A DNA stretch of 26,535 bases, from IMG/VR virus record IMGVR_UViG_3300043446_002903, positions 1 through 26,535 of that record; one strand, 5' to 3'. The translations under genes were made by a program, and so were the position numbers. This DNA comes from a virus. The first letter of the stretch is position 1; each line of letters starts with the position of its first letter. The notes beneath the pieces were generated by a model. That model saw nothing but the letters and a program-made list of their open reading frames with translations. It did no database searches and had not been told where the DNA came from. Of the stretch, positions 1 through 8,735 are shown one piece after another.

Positions 1-60
1 AATAGCTTGATTGTATAAATTTTTAAAATCAGAATTAACTAATCCACTAAATATATTCAT
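1..60 (-). CDS. N-terminal fragment of a phage structural protein (cut by window edge)
   Basis: An ATG at position 60 opens a minus-strand frame that stays open to the window edge. It encodes about 20 residues beginning MNIFSGLVNSDFKNLYNQAI. A GGAAA sequence lies upstream, and the preceding gene's stop (62-64) is adjacent, as expected for the next gene of the virion operon. The 'F-GL---DFK-LYN-AI' opening is familiar from small structural proteins of uncultured tailed phages, but I know no function for them. Only the start is visible, so the product stays unassigned. Confidence 0.6.
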   Translation of the reverse strand, partial: MNIFSGLVNSDFKNLYNQAI

Positions 61-61
61 A

Positions 62-340
62 TTATATTTCCGATAATAATACTTTTTTCCATGTATTGGA
101 AGCAACGCATAAGTATAGATAATTATTGTCCCATCTAATTTCTCCTGGTTGACCAGCATCAACAGAAGATTGTGGAGGTGTTCCGGAGATTAGTCTTGAT
201 AATGATTGTGAACTGGTTTCCACAATTTTAACTTCCGGCATCCTTTCTGATAAAATAGAATTTGTGGTAAGATTACCATCAACATCAGATGTTGTTACAT
301 TAATTAGGGATTGTGATGTATTAACAATAACATTAGACAT
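62..340 (-). CDS. Small phage virion protein, probably tail-associated
   Basis: A 92-residue protein of unknown exact role. I chose the ATG at 340 rather than the one at 346 because a GAGGG ribosome-binding site sits six bases before 340, while it directly abuts 346. The start overlaps the upstream stop as TAATG, suggesting translational coupling. The C-terminal third (about residues 53-92), with PGEIRWDNNYLYLCVASNTW, matches a short beta-rich module common at the ends of phage tail and fibre proteins. The N-terminal half is Ser/Thr/Val-rich and unrecognised. It lies between another virion protein and a further structural gene. Confidence 0.7.
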   Translation of the reverse strand: MSNVIVNTSQSLINVTTSDVDGNLTTNSILSERMPEVKIVETSSQSLSRLISGTPPQSSVDAGQPGEIRWDNNYLYLCVASNTWKKVLLSEI

Positions 341-777
341 TAGCATCCCTCACATGGAGTTTCTTCTGCAATATCAGGAAAGATTGCTGGACTTAATGAA
401 TTGCCAGATAAAATAGTCATTGTTCCTTTAACAAGTTTAGCGATATAGTCCCCAGCGCCATCGTACAATTCATTTGGAGCCTTTAGATCAATATCGTACA
501 ATGCTGAACTAAAATCAAAAGAGCCAGTTGTTGATGATGGTAATTTTAATATGATTTTACCTTCGTCACCATTAATACTTAAACTATATGTAGAATTTGA
601 CTGTCCAGTAAAATAACTAATTGTAGTATTAGCCAATGATCCATCCACTGGACTAAAACTAAATCTTCCTCGCCAATTTGTTAGATTAATAATTTCATTA
701 GTATCATCTAAATATGTAAATGATATATAAAATATGGATCCTTTATCTAGTGCAAAATTATAAACTGGTGCTGACAT
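340..777 (-). CDS. Phage virion protein, paralogue of the 8732-9148 product
   Basis: A 145-residue protein opening with YNFALDKGS-F followed by a beta-strand-rich domain containing INLTNWRGRF (about residues 30-40) and ALYDIDL (about 92-98). The same landmarks, in the same order, occur in the 8732-9148 product (YDFAIEQGSSF, IDLTNWCARL, AKYDLEL), so the two are paralogues by eye. Proteins of this type are frequent in tail/baseplate regions of environmental phages, and their precise role is not known to me. It ends in a Cys-containing tail (CEGC). The start has an AGG-type ribosome-binding site. Confidence 0.75.
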   Translation of the reverse strand: MSAPVYNFALDKGSIFYISFTYLDDTNEIINLTNWRGRFSFSPVDGSLANTTISYFTGQSNSTYSLSINGDEGKIILKLPSSTTGSFDFSSALYDIDLKAPNELYDGAGDYIAKLVKGTMTILSGNSLSPAIFPDIAEETPCEGC

Positions 778-790
778 AATAATTACCTAA

Positions 791-1309
791 TTAGGAGAAA
801 AATGTACGACCTCTTTGGCTTGAATACATGCCAAGAATACTTGGATCAAATTTATTACCAGCAAAGGGACTAAGAATAGCTTTAACAGAAGATGCATTAG
901 CAACATCCCAATGTTCAACAAAATCATTATACAATGCACATGGGCCTTTTTCTAGAATCTCTCTCCATCCTGCTAAACTTCCACCAACTGAAAATGCCGC
1001 TGGGCCAAGGGATGCTCTCAATCCTTCCATCGCTGATTTTGTTCTAAATGTACTTTGATCTATTATACAAGCGGCTTTTAGAGACACTAAACTAATAAAT
1101 ATTTCATCTCTCTCTTGATCGGTTGGATCGGGACTTATAGTATTATTCAATACGTCAACATCATATTGATGATCCAAAACAACATCAAATTGAACATATT
1201 TAGCAGATACTGTTAGTACCTGTATGATTCTTTCATCCGAATATGTTGGATTATCGGCCCAATCATTAATAAGTGTTCTAACGATCACTGGTAATTCTAA
1301 ATTCCACAT
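791..1309 (-). CDS. Putative neck / head-tail connector-type virion protein
   Basis: A 172-residue mostly helical protein starting MWNLELPVIVRTLINDW. A GGAG ribosome-binding site lies seven bases before the ATG. Landmarks include a YSDERI-QVL helix near residues 23-33, a SPDPTDQERDE loop near 58-68, and a LKAACIIDQSTFRTKSAMEGLRASLGPAAF stretch near 77-106. Proteins with this arrangement recur near tail genes of uncultured tailed phages and are often left as hypothetical. A neck or completion role is inferred from helix content and position only. It is followed by the 340-777 virion gene. Confidence 0.65.
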   Translation of the reverse strand: MWNLELPVIVRTLINDWADNPTYSDERIIQVLTVSAKYVQFDVVLDHQYDVDVLNNTISPDPTDQERDEIFISLVSLKAACIIDQSTFRTKSAMEGLRASLGPAAFSVGGSLAGWREILEKGPCALYNDFVEHWDVANASSVKAILSPFAGNKFDPSILGMYSSQRGRTFFS

Positions 1310-1342
1310 AAATTATCTCCAGCAAAATGAATAATATACTAG

Positions 1343-1423
1343 TTAATACACCCAATTCTACACATCTGGAGTTGGGTCTATAATAGTAACAGTACCATCT
1401 TCATTCTAGTAAATTGACCAATT
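1343..1423 (-). other. Possible decayed coding remnant between two virion genes
   Basis: The 112-base gap between the 1422-1832 and 791-1309 genes has no intact gene. One minus-strand frame reads NWSIY, a TAG stop, NEDGTVTIIDPTPDV, a second TAG, NWVY, and TAA. The middle peptide has protein-like composition, which is unusual for AT-rich spacer. There is no start codon or ribosome-binding site for it. It may be the eroded end of a duplicated virion gene. Chance is also possible. Confidence 0.25.
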
Positions 1424-1832
1424 ATATTTGATAAGCTTCTATAAATGCTTGATCTACCTGTTGTTCAGTTAATCCTAATGCCGATGCAAGAGGAATTAAC
1501 ATTGGATGAGTTCTTTCTATATATGGAGCATATTCCCACTCCACTAATGTAGAATCTCTTATAGCTTGATCAGAAATGCTATTTATAGCTGCTTCTACAT
1601 TAGCAAGACTATAGCCATTATTTACTAACCATAATCTAATTTGTCTCGCAGAAATAGTGGCTGGTACTATGATTTGTTCTGGTGCTCTTTGCCAACCTTC
1701 TGGAAGTTCGTCATCAGCGACTATAGAAAATCCTTCTGGTGGCTCCCAATTTTCTGGCAAATCAATTCTTAAAAATGTTTCTACTAATCCTTCTGAATTA
1801 ACTAATGCCCATGAGGTTTGATTGCTTCCCAT
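1422..1832 (-). CDS. XkdW-like / tail-fibre chaperone-type protein
   Basis: A 136-residue protein. The frame can be extended to 1856, but the ATG at 1832 follows a strong AAGGAG at proper spacing, so I use MGSNQTSWALVN as the start. The C-terminal half contains ISARQIRLWLVNNG, a two-helix segment, then LVEWEYAPYIERTHP and ALGLTEQQVDQAFIEA. That order (RQIR-L---G / I-AI / EWE / R-HP / LG-T---D-F) is typical of XkdW-like domains and tail-fibre assembly chaperones. It follows the glycine-rich adhesin gene directly, fitting a role in folding or attaching that fibre tip. The function is inferred. Confidence 0.65.
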   Translation of the reverse strand: MGSNQTSWALVNSEGLVETFLRIDLPENWEPPEGFSIVADDELPEGWQRAPEQIIVPATISARQIRLWLVNNGYSLANVEAAINSISDQAIRDSTLVEWEYAPYIERTHPMLIPLASALGLTEQQVDQAFIEAYQI

Positions 1833-1846
1833 ATTATTCTCCTTTA

Positions 1847-2770
1847 TCAATACCATACATAAATACGAACAAGTCCATCGCCACCATTACCACCAGCGCC
1901 ACCAGTAAATCCATTTAATCCACCACCACCACCGCCTCCACCACCGCCGGGGAAACCTCCATTACCTCCTGCTCCACCACCACCAGAAGGATTACCACCA
2001 CCACCTCCTCCACCCATACCATATCCGCCGGGAAGAGCGGTTGTCGCATTACCACCATTACCTCCAGTATTTGCTCCACCAGCAGGATTAAGAATAGTTG
2101 GTGCTCCTCTAACTATTTCTGTTCCATAACCAACAGCACCAGCCGTTGCAGTATTAGAAGCATTTACTCCACCTCCACCAGCACCTGGATTTGGTGCTAC
2201 GGTTCCTCCAGCATTGGTCGCAGCGGCTGTTCCATTAGAACCAGCGCCTCCAGCAACACCCGCATACATAGATACCCAAGCTGGAGAACCTCCAGTTCCA
2301 CCAGCAGCAGATGTCCCTCCAGTAGAAGCAGTCGAATTCCAAGCATGACACAAATAAAATAATGAATTTTGTACTAATCTTACTATAGAAGCATTACCTG
2401 GTGATCCAGAATTGCCGTTTGTATCATCTGTTGTAACACCAGCGCCACCAGCACCACCAGCACCAACAGTAATAACGAGCATTTTAGAGGGAGCGAAGTC
2501 TACTATATCTTGAACTAAAAAGTTATATCTTGATCTTCCACCAGTTGCTCCGCCAGCACCACCGCCTCGTATAGTACCAGCGGCACCTCTTCTGCCACTT
2601 GCTCCACCACCACCACCAGCGACTGCTTCAATTTCAATATATTTAGCGCTTTCTGGGATACTCCAGTAATATGTGCCACCAGATCCAGTAGCACTATCTG
2701 GTTTACTATTTCTAGTAAATAAAAAACTTTCTACGGTAGATTTATTTAAAGAATAAATTCCATTGTTCAT
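1847..2770 (-). CDS. Glycine-rich tail-tip adhesin
   Basis: A 307-residue protein dominated by Gly, Ala, Asn and Pro. Long glycine runs occur around residues 50-80 and through 150-300, including a run of ten glycines near residue 280. It ends GGDGLVRIYVWY. Glycine-rich C-termini of this type form polyglycine-II sandwiches in receptor-binding adhesins such as those of some T-even phages, and the GG-GLV-I-V ending is common in phage glycine-rich tail proteins. The N-terminal 50 residues (MNNGIYSLNKSTVESFLF and YYWSIPES-KYIEIEAVAGGGGG) are the likely attachment part. The start overlaps the upstream stop as ATGA, with GGGGG upstream. A host-recognition role is inferred. Confidence 0.8.
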   Translation of the reverse strand: MNNGIYSLNKSTVESFLFTRNSKPDSATGSGGTYYWSIPESAKYIEIEAVAGGGGGASGRRGAAGTIRGGGAGGATGGRSRYNFLVQDIVDFAPSKMLVITVGAGGAGGAGVTTDDTNGNSGSPGNASIVRLVQNSLFYLCHAWNSTASTGGTSAAGGTGGSPAWVSMYAGVAGGAGSNGTAAATNAGGTVAPNPGAGGGGVNASNTATAGAVGYGTEIVRGAPTILNPAGGANTGGNGGNATTALPGGYGMGGGGGGGNPSGGGGAGGNGGFPGGGGGGGGGGLNGFTGGAGGNGGDGLVRIYVWY

Positions 2771-3150
2771 AGATCAGCCCCCAAAACTGCAATATTAAAA
2801 GTTTCAGCATTATGTGTTGATGCTCGTATGCTCCAACTATTACTTGGTAAAGTTAAATTTTCATAAACTTTTGAACCCCTGTAAACTGGAGTCGAAGCAG
2901 CAGCTGTAACGGCAACTACTACAAACTCATCAAATAGTCTAGCGTTTGTTCCATCATGTAAATAAATTCGTACCATTCCTGCTGTTGTTGTGGCAGTTCC
3001 TTCAACAACAATTTCATTAATTCTTGTTCCAGAAGCACCACCTGTTAGTATAGTAGCTATTGTGCCAGTACCATCACGATTAGTATTCGCTGTACTAACT
3101 TGTCCTAGTCCTATTCTTGGTGTTGTTGCAAAAACTGGTTGATTAGCCAT
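2767..3150 (-). CDS. Conserved beta-rich phage virion protein
   Basis: A 127-residue protein starting MANQPVFATTPRIGLGQVSTANTNRDGTGTI. The 'P--F-TTPRIG--Q-STANT-RDGTGTI' opening and the central TTTAGMVRIYLHDGTNARLFDE segment (about residues 55-75) are hallmarks of a small beta-sandwich protein found beside tail fibres in many environmental phages. Its exact role is unknown to me. A strong GGAG ribosome-binding site precedes the ATG. A near-consensus sigma-70-type promoter lies just upstream (3170-3198), so this gene and those after it can be transcribed independently of the long fibre gene. Confidence 0.75.
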   Translation of the reverse strand: MANQPVFATTPRIGLGQVSTANTNRDGTGTIATILTGGASGTRINEIVVEGTATTTAGMVRIYLHDGTNARLFDEFVVVAVTAAASTPVYRGSKVYENLTLPSNSWSIRASTHNAETFNIAVLGADL

Positions 3151-3169
3151 ATTAAATCTCCTTTGTATT

Positions 3170-3198
3170 ATTATATTAATAGTTTGTTAAATAGTCAA
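3170..3198 (-). promoter_or_regulatory. Sigma-70-type promoter inside the virion operon
   Basis: Read on the minus strand, TTGACT (3193-3198) is followed after 17 bases by TATAAT (3170-3175). The -10 box lies about 20 bases upstream of the start codon at 3150, with GGAG in between. It sits right against the stop of the 3200-6148 fibre gene. It is the best promoter match I found on the minus strand. Confidence 0.7.
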
Positions 3199-3199
3199 G

Positions 3200-6148
3200 T
3201 TATCTAAAATTTGACCATAAGTAAAGCATTTCGCCAGGTGATCGTAAAGCTCCGTTAATGAAAACATTACCGTTGAGATTAATCTGATTGCTAATATTAG
3301 AAGTTATATCTATTGTTCCATCGCCAGTTAAAACAAAACCAATACCACCAGCATCAACAGTAATATTAGTTGGATCATTATTAGTAACATTTAATCCATT
3401 AAGATTTAAATAACCATTAGTACTATCTCCAATAGATCCATTAACATCTAATCTATAGTTAGAATTTGGAGAATTTGTTCCTATACCAATACTACCAGCA
3501 TTGCTGGCTGGTTGTAAAATCAAATTTGAAGTATCAGCATCTATAGTTATTCCATACTGAGAAACTAATTGCATCGCTGATAAATCACTAATTATCCATA
3601 ATGGATTAGTAGTTGTGCTAAATAATCCGTATTGATCAAAAGTTGTATTAAGTCCTAATGTTACATTACCCGCTCCAGCGTTTACACTATTAAACACCCC
3701 ATCTCCAAGTTGATTAATATTCCAATTAATATGAGATAACTTAGTATAGTTACCTATTGTTAAATCAGTATTTGTATTAGTATTGTCTCCTGACGAAAGT
3801 ATAGAGGTAAATCTTAAAATACCATTATCATTATAAACATTATCTCCATCAAAAGTCCATCCATTAATATTAGTAATTGTACTATTTAGATTAGTAGTAT
3901 CTCCACCAGCACCACCGATAGTAATAACTCCATCTCCCGCTGTTCCAGCTAATAACTGAATAACCTGTGTACTATAAGTTTCTAATGTTATTCCTAGTCC
4001 ATCAACAGTTATTTTAGATCCTTCATTATTTGCAATATTATTGTTAAGAGTTAAATTACCATCTACTTGAATATTTCCATTTATATGAAGTTTTTCAGAT
4101 GGGTTGGTAGTTCCTATTCCAACATTTAAATCAGTATTTAAAAATAATTGAGCATTATATCCAGCAGCAAAGCATATTGGAGTGTATGCTGTAACATTCT
4201 CATTAAAACCCTCAAACATATAGAAGGCAGCGGCGCTACCTAATGCTCCACTATTAGCATGATGAGCACCAATACCAACACTGCCATCATTTTTACCAAA
4301 CCATGTATATCCTTTTAAAATAGTTGCTGGAGATTGGCCTCCATATGTTAAATCGTCTCCGATTACTGCAAATACATTTTCTGCTCCATTTACTGTTAGT
4401 TTACTAGACGGAGAGTTGGTGCCTATACCAACTTTGCCATCAGATGCTACAACAATATTTTCATTTCCTGGATACCCACCACCATATCCAAATGATCCAT
4501 CAGAATTTTTGTTAGCAATAACAGTCTGATCAGAAAGTAGTAGTCCTAATTCTCCACCAAACCAATCATCAGATATATATAAATATTGATTATATCCAAA
4601 TCTAACACTCTGACTACCATCATCAACAATACTACTATTAACTAGTCCACTAGAATTAGTCCACTTTGATATATAATTAGCAATACCAGTACCAACAACA
4701 GGATTAGTAAGAGTGGCCTGTTTATTATTTAGTTGAGTTTGAATGGAACTAGTAGTTCCTTTTACATAACTTAGCTCTGTTAAAGATGGATAAGTTCCAG
4801 TACTCAATGAAACAATATTTTTATTGCTATCAAAACTTGCTATGGTACTTGCTGTTTGATTACTTATATTTAAGCCGCTAGTAAATAATCCGCTACCTAT
4901 AACATGAAGTTGAGATGTTGGACTTGATATTCCTATACCAAGTCTATTATTAGTACTGTCCCAATATAACTGACCACTATCAGCAACTATACCGCTACTA
5001 CTATTCCAATAAGCAATGTGATTAGCAACTCCGATTCCTGTTACTGGATTACTTAATAATGGTTGATAACTGGTACTATCAACGCTTCCATCAGCTTTGA
5101 GAAATTGAGTACTAGTTCCACCACTTTTAATAAAACTACTAGATGTAAGATTGCCTATACCTATTAAATCATCAGCATCAAATATCCAAGCATCATTATT
5201 TATACTCGTATAACCATATATATTTATACTTGGATAATATGATCCTATGCTACCAAAATTAATAGTACCTCCACCAATATTAGTAATATTTGTTAGATTT
5301 CCATCATTATATCCAAGATTTAAAGTACTATCACCTTCAGTACCGGCATAAATACTAATATTATCAGAATAGTATGTAGATAAATTAACAGTTCCTCCAG
5401 CATCTATAGTAAATAAGCATCCTTCATTATTATTTGGATCGCTATTTAGATTTAATGGACCATTAATATTTAAAGTTGTAAAATTTCCACTACTACTAGC
5501 AACCCATAATCCACTAGCACTATTATATTGCAGAAATTGACCGTTGGTTGCTCCAGTGGTAGCCACATTATGAAGTTCTTCTAATTCATATCCATTCTGA
5601 ATTTTAACATTAATAACTCCCTGATGAGAGTGTTTTCTTATTAATGTTCCTACAAATACACTATGATAAGGAGCGTATGGCTTACTAGTAGTAATGCCAC
5701 CAGATACTGTTGGACTAAGCCAAAGTGCTGTTCCTTCATTAACACCATTAAACTGAGTAGATGTATTAAGATTTCTTAATGTTCCATCAACAATGACAGA
5801 ACCAATATTTCCTGTAGGGATATCATTTACCACAAAACCATAAGTTTTACTACTATGAGCTTCACCACTAGCTAAAGCTAAACTTATTCTTGGAGTATCT
5901 CCTTGAGCCCCATTAATATAAACAACGCTCATTTTATTAATAGTACTGCCAGTATCATTACGAACAATTGTTACTAAACTATCATTTATAGCCGGTAAAT
6001 CACTCCATTGTTTAGTTCCATCACCAATTTTGAGTATATTAAAATTTGTTATAAAACCGGGTTCACCACTAGATAAAACGGTACTACTACTACTATCCCA
6101 TTGAGTATATGTTCCTTGACGAAGTTGAATTAATGAATTTCTTGGCAT
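3200..6148 (-). CDS. Long tail fibre with Mtd-like N-terminal domain
   Basis: A 982-residue fibre protein. Residues 1-55 (LIQLRQGTYTQWDSSSS, GEPGF, LKIGDGTKQWSDLP) match the N-terminal domain seen in major-tropism-determinant-type and other phage fibres, which anchors them to the virion. The shaft is Asn/Ser/Thr/Gly-rich. It contains at least four 'GIG(T/I)-(S/N)P---L-(V/I)-G' fibre repeats near residues 409, 579, 683 and 894, plus LTNPV-G-G-ANYI-type repeats between them. No C-terminal intramolecular chaperone motif (SGE.. / catalytic Ser-Lys) stands out, and the protein ends LYLWSNFR. It shares its N-terminus with the 6226-8415 fibre, so the two may occupy the same type of attachment site. 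Confidence 0.85.
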   Translation of the reverse strand: MPRNSLIQLRQGTYTQWDSSSSTVLSSGEPGFITNFNILKIGDGTKQWSDLPAINDSLVTIVRNDTGSTINKMSVVYINGAQGDTPRISLALASGEAHSSKTYGFVVNDIPTGNIGSVIVDGTLRNLNTSTQFNGVNEGTALWLSPTVSGGITTSKPYAPYHSVFVGTLIRKHSHQGVINVKIQNGYELEELHNVATTGATNGQFLQYNSASGLWVASSSGNFTTLNINGPLNLNSDPNNNEGCLFTIDAGGTVNLSTYYSDNISIYAGTEGDSTLNLGYNDGNLTNITNIGGGTINFGSIGSYYPSINIYGYTSINNDAWIFDADDLIGIGNLTSSSFIKSGGTSTQFLKADGSVDSTSYQPLLSNPVTGIGVANHIAYWNSSSGIVADSGQLYWDSTNNRLGIGISSPTSQLHVIGSGLFTSGLNISNQTASTIASFDSNKNIVSLSTGTYPSLTELSYVKGTTSSIQTQLNNKQATLTNPVVGTGIANYISKWTNSSGLVNSSIVDDGSQSVRFGYNQYLYISDDWFGGELGLLLSDQTVIANKNSDGSFGYGGGYPGNENIVVASDGKVGIGTNSPSSKLTVNGAENVFAVIGDDLTYGGQSPATILKGYTWFGKNDGSVGIGAHHANSGALGSAAAFYMFEGFNENVTAYTPICFAAGYNAQLFLNTDLNVGIGTTNPSEKLHINGNIQVDGNLTLNNNIANNEGSKITVDGLGITLETYSTQVIQLLAGTAGDGVITIGGAGGDTTNLNSTITNINGWTFDGDNVYNDNGILRFTSILSSGDNTNTNTDLTIGNYTKLSHINWNINQLGDGVFNSVNAGAGNVTLGLNTTFDQYGLFSTTTNPLWIISDLSAMQLVSQYGITIDADTSNLILQPASNAGSIGIGTNSPNSNYRLDVNGSIGDSTNGYLNLNGLNVTNNDPTNITVDAGGIGFVLTGDGTIDITSNISNQINLNGNVFINGALRSPGEMLYLWSNFR

Positions 6149-6225
6149 ATTTTTACTTTTCCATAATTGATTATTTTCCTATTATATAGTAATTACAAGA
6201 CAAAAATCGTCTAATAATTAATATA
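6149..6225. other. AT-rich spacer between the two fibre genes
   Basis: A 77-base spacer with no gene. On the minus strand it contains a TATAAT-like hexamer without a convincing -35, and a weak AGAC/GTCT hairpin near 6200-6215. A GGAAAAG ribosome-binding site precedes the start at 6148. I see no firm promoter or terminator. Confidence 0.4.
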
Positions 6226-8415
6226 TTATGGACTACCACCATTAATCCAGCCCCAATAGGACACCACTCCATCTGTTTGTAAAATCATTCCGCTAGTGGC
6301 AGTTCCAGCATATACTCCTGTTACAGAAATATTATATAGACCGCTCATTCTTCCAGATGCTACAATTCCTGTGCTTAAATTTGATGCATTTAAACCAGTT
6401 AATGAAGCTCCATCTCCAGAAAAACTGGTTGCTGTTAATCTTCCTGTTGAAGGATTAAAAGTTAATGACGAGGCCACTCTCTGAACATTATATCCTGTAG
6501 TATTATCTACAAATGTTAAATATCTACTAGCATTAGTAGAATCAGAAACAATAGTAGTTTGTGTGGCATTTGTTGCTACTCCACTTAATGTTGCTGTAAT
6601 TGTTCCGGCGCTGAAGTTTCCGGATGAATCACGAGCAACTACTTTACTACCAGTATTAGCATCTGTTGCATCTACGCCTAGAGTTAATGTTGCTCCTTCA
6701 CTACCTCCATTTCCACCAGTAAGATAATTTCCATTGGTGATACTCTCTACATAATTACCTGTGGTATCGCTGCCCAAAGCCACACTATTTAAAGCTATGG
6801 TGGTTGCTATAGTAGCTGTTCCATTGCCAAGATCTGTTAATGTTGCTGATGCTGAACCTGATACGTCTCCTGTAAGGGTTACAGTAACAACAGGATCTGG
6901 AATACTTCCAGTAATATTACTCCAATTTAAATATGCATCAATTTCGCCCTTTGTTCCACTAAATACTTCATTAGTATTAGTAGCTTGCCTTAAAAAGATA
7001 AACTTATCACTACTATCTTGATAACCAAAAAATCCAATTCTTGATGATCCATCATTATATTTAAACTCAATACCTCTGTCTTTGCTATCATTAAGAGCAG
7101 TGCCTGAGCCCCCTAATGTAAAAATAGGATCATCAATAACAACCACTGTACTCTGTACCAAAACTCCAGTACCATTAATTAAAACATTTCCACCTACTCT
7201 AAGATTTCCAGTAACATTAACGTCTGGTGACTCAACAACAATAGATGATCCACTAGCTAAAATTTTACTAGTAGTAATATTTGTAGTTGATAGTGTGTTA
7301 GATGTTAAACTATTTAAACCAGTAATAGTATTATTTAAATTAACTTGGATATTTCCGCCAACACCATCAACATTATTTAATAAAATATTATTATTAGATG
7401 ATGTAATTGCTCTATTATAGAAAGTTCCAGTATTATCTCTTACAAGAATACCGGTCCCAGTAAAATTATGCAGATTTAATGACTGTCCAGAAAGAGCTAC
7501 TGTTAATGAATTAGTTCCAGAAATAAATTGAATACCAGTACCAGCTAATAAAGAAGTATCAACACAATCTGCTACTCCGGAGCAAAAATCTGTAACGTCT
7601 GTCCAAACGTGTTTATGTCCACTTAAACTTACTCCTGTAGCATTTATTCCTCCATTGCCTGTTGGTCCAACTTTCGGAATATTATCAAAATAAACATCAC
7701 CTTGAAATCTTGTTGGATTACCAGAATATATTATTGATCCTTGAGCTAAAATTGCTGCTGCCAACTCTATACTTATTCCATTTCCAACATATAGTGTTCC
7801 ATCAACATCTAAGTCATCAACAGAAACTACTCCAGCACCAGCATTTAATGACATGCCACTAGCTGTAGAAATTGTGAAGCCGTTAACTCCGCTAATACTA
7901 TTTAATCCGGTAATATTACTATTAATACCAATAGTTGGATTACCAGATACTCCATTAGCATTTGTTAAAATTATATTAGATCCACTGCTTAACACTCTTT
8001 CATAGATATTAGACAATCCATCTGTTACAATAAATCCTTGTCCGCTTAAAGCTGCTATATCCCTCAGTTTTTCATTAAGAGAAATTGAATAATACGAACC
8101 AGAAGGATCTGATGTTCCTAAATTAATAACGTTTGCAGATAATCCATTTCCTGATGCTGTTATAACATTATGAAATATATATGAATTTGTTCCGGATGGA
8201 TCTAATATTATACCACTTCCAGGTATTAATTCTGATCCACCTGCTGACCCTAAATTAGTCCAATGCGTACTGCCGTCACCGATTTTAAATATCTTTTTAT
8301 CTGTATCATACCCTAATTCACCTTCATATAATATACCATAACCCAAACTATTGGCAGCAGCAGCCCATTGGGATGTTGTACCTCTTCTTATCTGAATTCT
8401 TGTTTGAACTGGCAT
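6226..8415 (-). CDS. Second tail fibre with Mtd-like N-terminal domain
   Basis: A 729-residue fibre. Residues 1-58 (RIQIRRGTTSQWAAA, YEGELGYDTDKKIFKIGDGSTHWTNLG) form the same virion-anchoring domain as in the neighbouring 982-residue fibre. The rest is a repetitive Gly/Ser/Thr/Asn/Val-rich shaft. Recurring 'GLNS(I/L)SGVNGF', 'LSGHKHVWTDV' (near residue 268) and 'SAGTITATLSGVATNATQ'-type segments (near 610) are typical of phage fibres. A GGAG ribosome-binding site lies seven bases before the ATG. The two fibres are adjacent and cotranscribed, so the particle may carry both, or one may be a layered adaptor for the other. Confidence 0.85.
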   Translation of the reverse strand: MPVQTRIQIRRGTTSQWAAAANSLGYGILYEGELGYDTDKKIFKIGDGSTHWTNLGSAGGSELIPGSGIILDPSGTNSYIFHNVITASGNGLSANVINLGTSDPSGSYYSISLNEKLRDIAALSGQGFIVTDGLSNIYERVLSSGSNIILTNANGVSGNPTIGINSNITGLNSISGVNGFTISTASGMSLNAGAGVVSVDDLDVDGTLYVGNGISIELAAAILAQGSIIYSGNPTRFQGDVYFDNIPKVGPTGNGGINATGVSLSGHKHVWTDVTDFCSGVADCVDTSLLAGTGIQFISGTNSLTVALSGQSLNLHNFTGTGILVRDNTGTFYNRAITSSNNNILLNNVDGVGGNIQVNLNNTITGLNSLTSNTLSTTNITTSKILASGSSIVVESPDVNVTGNLRVGGNVLINGTGVLVQSTVVVIDDPIFTLGGSGTALNDSKDRGIEFKYNDGSSRIGFFGYQDSSDKFIFLRQATNTNEVFSGTKGEIDAYLNWSNITGSIPDPVVTVTLTGDVSGSASATLTDLGNGTATIATTIALNSVALGSDTTGNYVESITNGNYLTGGNGGSEGATLTLGVDATDANTGSKVVARDSSGNFSAGTITATLSGVATNATQTTIVSDSTNASRYLTFVDNTTGYNVQRVASSLTFNPSTGRLTATSFSGDGASLTGLNASNLSTGIVASGRMSGLYNISVTGVYAGTATSGMILQTDGVVSYWGWINGGSP

Positions 8416-8429
8416 TTTATATCTCCGGT

Positions 8430-8735
8430 TTAGGGTGTACCACAGTCAAATTCATAATCATAATCATTTAAAAAGGCGCTTAAGCCGCTAGATCCAATTC
8501 CATAAGGATCTCCAAAATCTATTCTTTGTATAGATAAATTTCCAACAATTTTAGTTATAGGAATATTATCAGGTAGATCACTAGCTAAAACAACAGCACT
8601 ATTAGTAATTTCAACATTAAAAACATCATATCTTTCTATTTCAATATTATCTGTTACAGTATCTAAAAAGCTTGTTTCTATCTCAATAGTATGTACAACA
8701 GGCTCTTGAATTTCAATTATGAATTCAGAACTCAT
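8430..8735 (-). CDS. Small phage virion protein next to the paralogous 8732-9148 gene
   Basis: A 101-residue protein rich in Ile, Glu and Asp. I take the ATG at 8735 (MSSEFIIEIQEPVV) because it has a GGAG eight bases upstream and overlaps the upstream stop as ATGA. The GTG at 8744 has no such signal. No catalytic motif is visible. The pair it forms with 8732-9148 parallels the pair 340-777 and 62-340: a larger 'FA---GS-F' protein followed by a small beta-rich partner. This suggests an old duplication of a two-gene unit. The function is unknown and a baseplate or tail role is inferred from position. Confidence 0.65.
   Translation of the reverse strand: MSSEFIIEIQEPVVHTIEIETSFLDTVTDNIEIERYDVFNVEITNSAVVLASDLPDNIPITKIVGNLSIQRIDFGDPYGIGSSGLSAFLNDYDYEFDCGTP

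Noticed and set aside
1343-1423. TAG recoding (amber suppression) in this phage
   Set aside because: Genes at 23239, 23996 and 25136 end normally at TAG, and no large gene contains an in-frame TAG.
3200-8415. Diversity-generating retroelement suggested by Mtd-like fibre domains
   Set aside because: No reverse transcriptase, template repeat or C-type-lectin variable end is visible. The shared domain is only the anchoring N-terminus.
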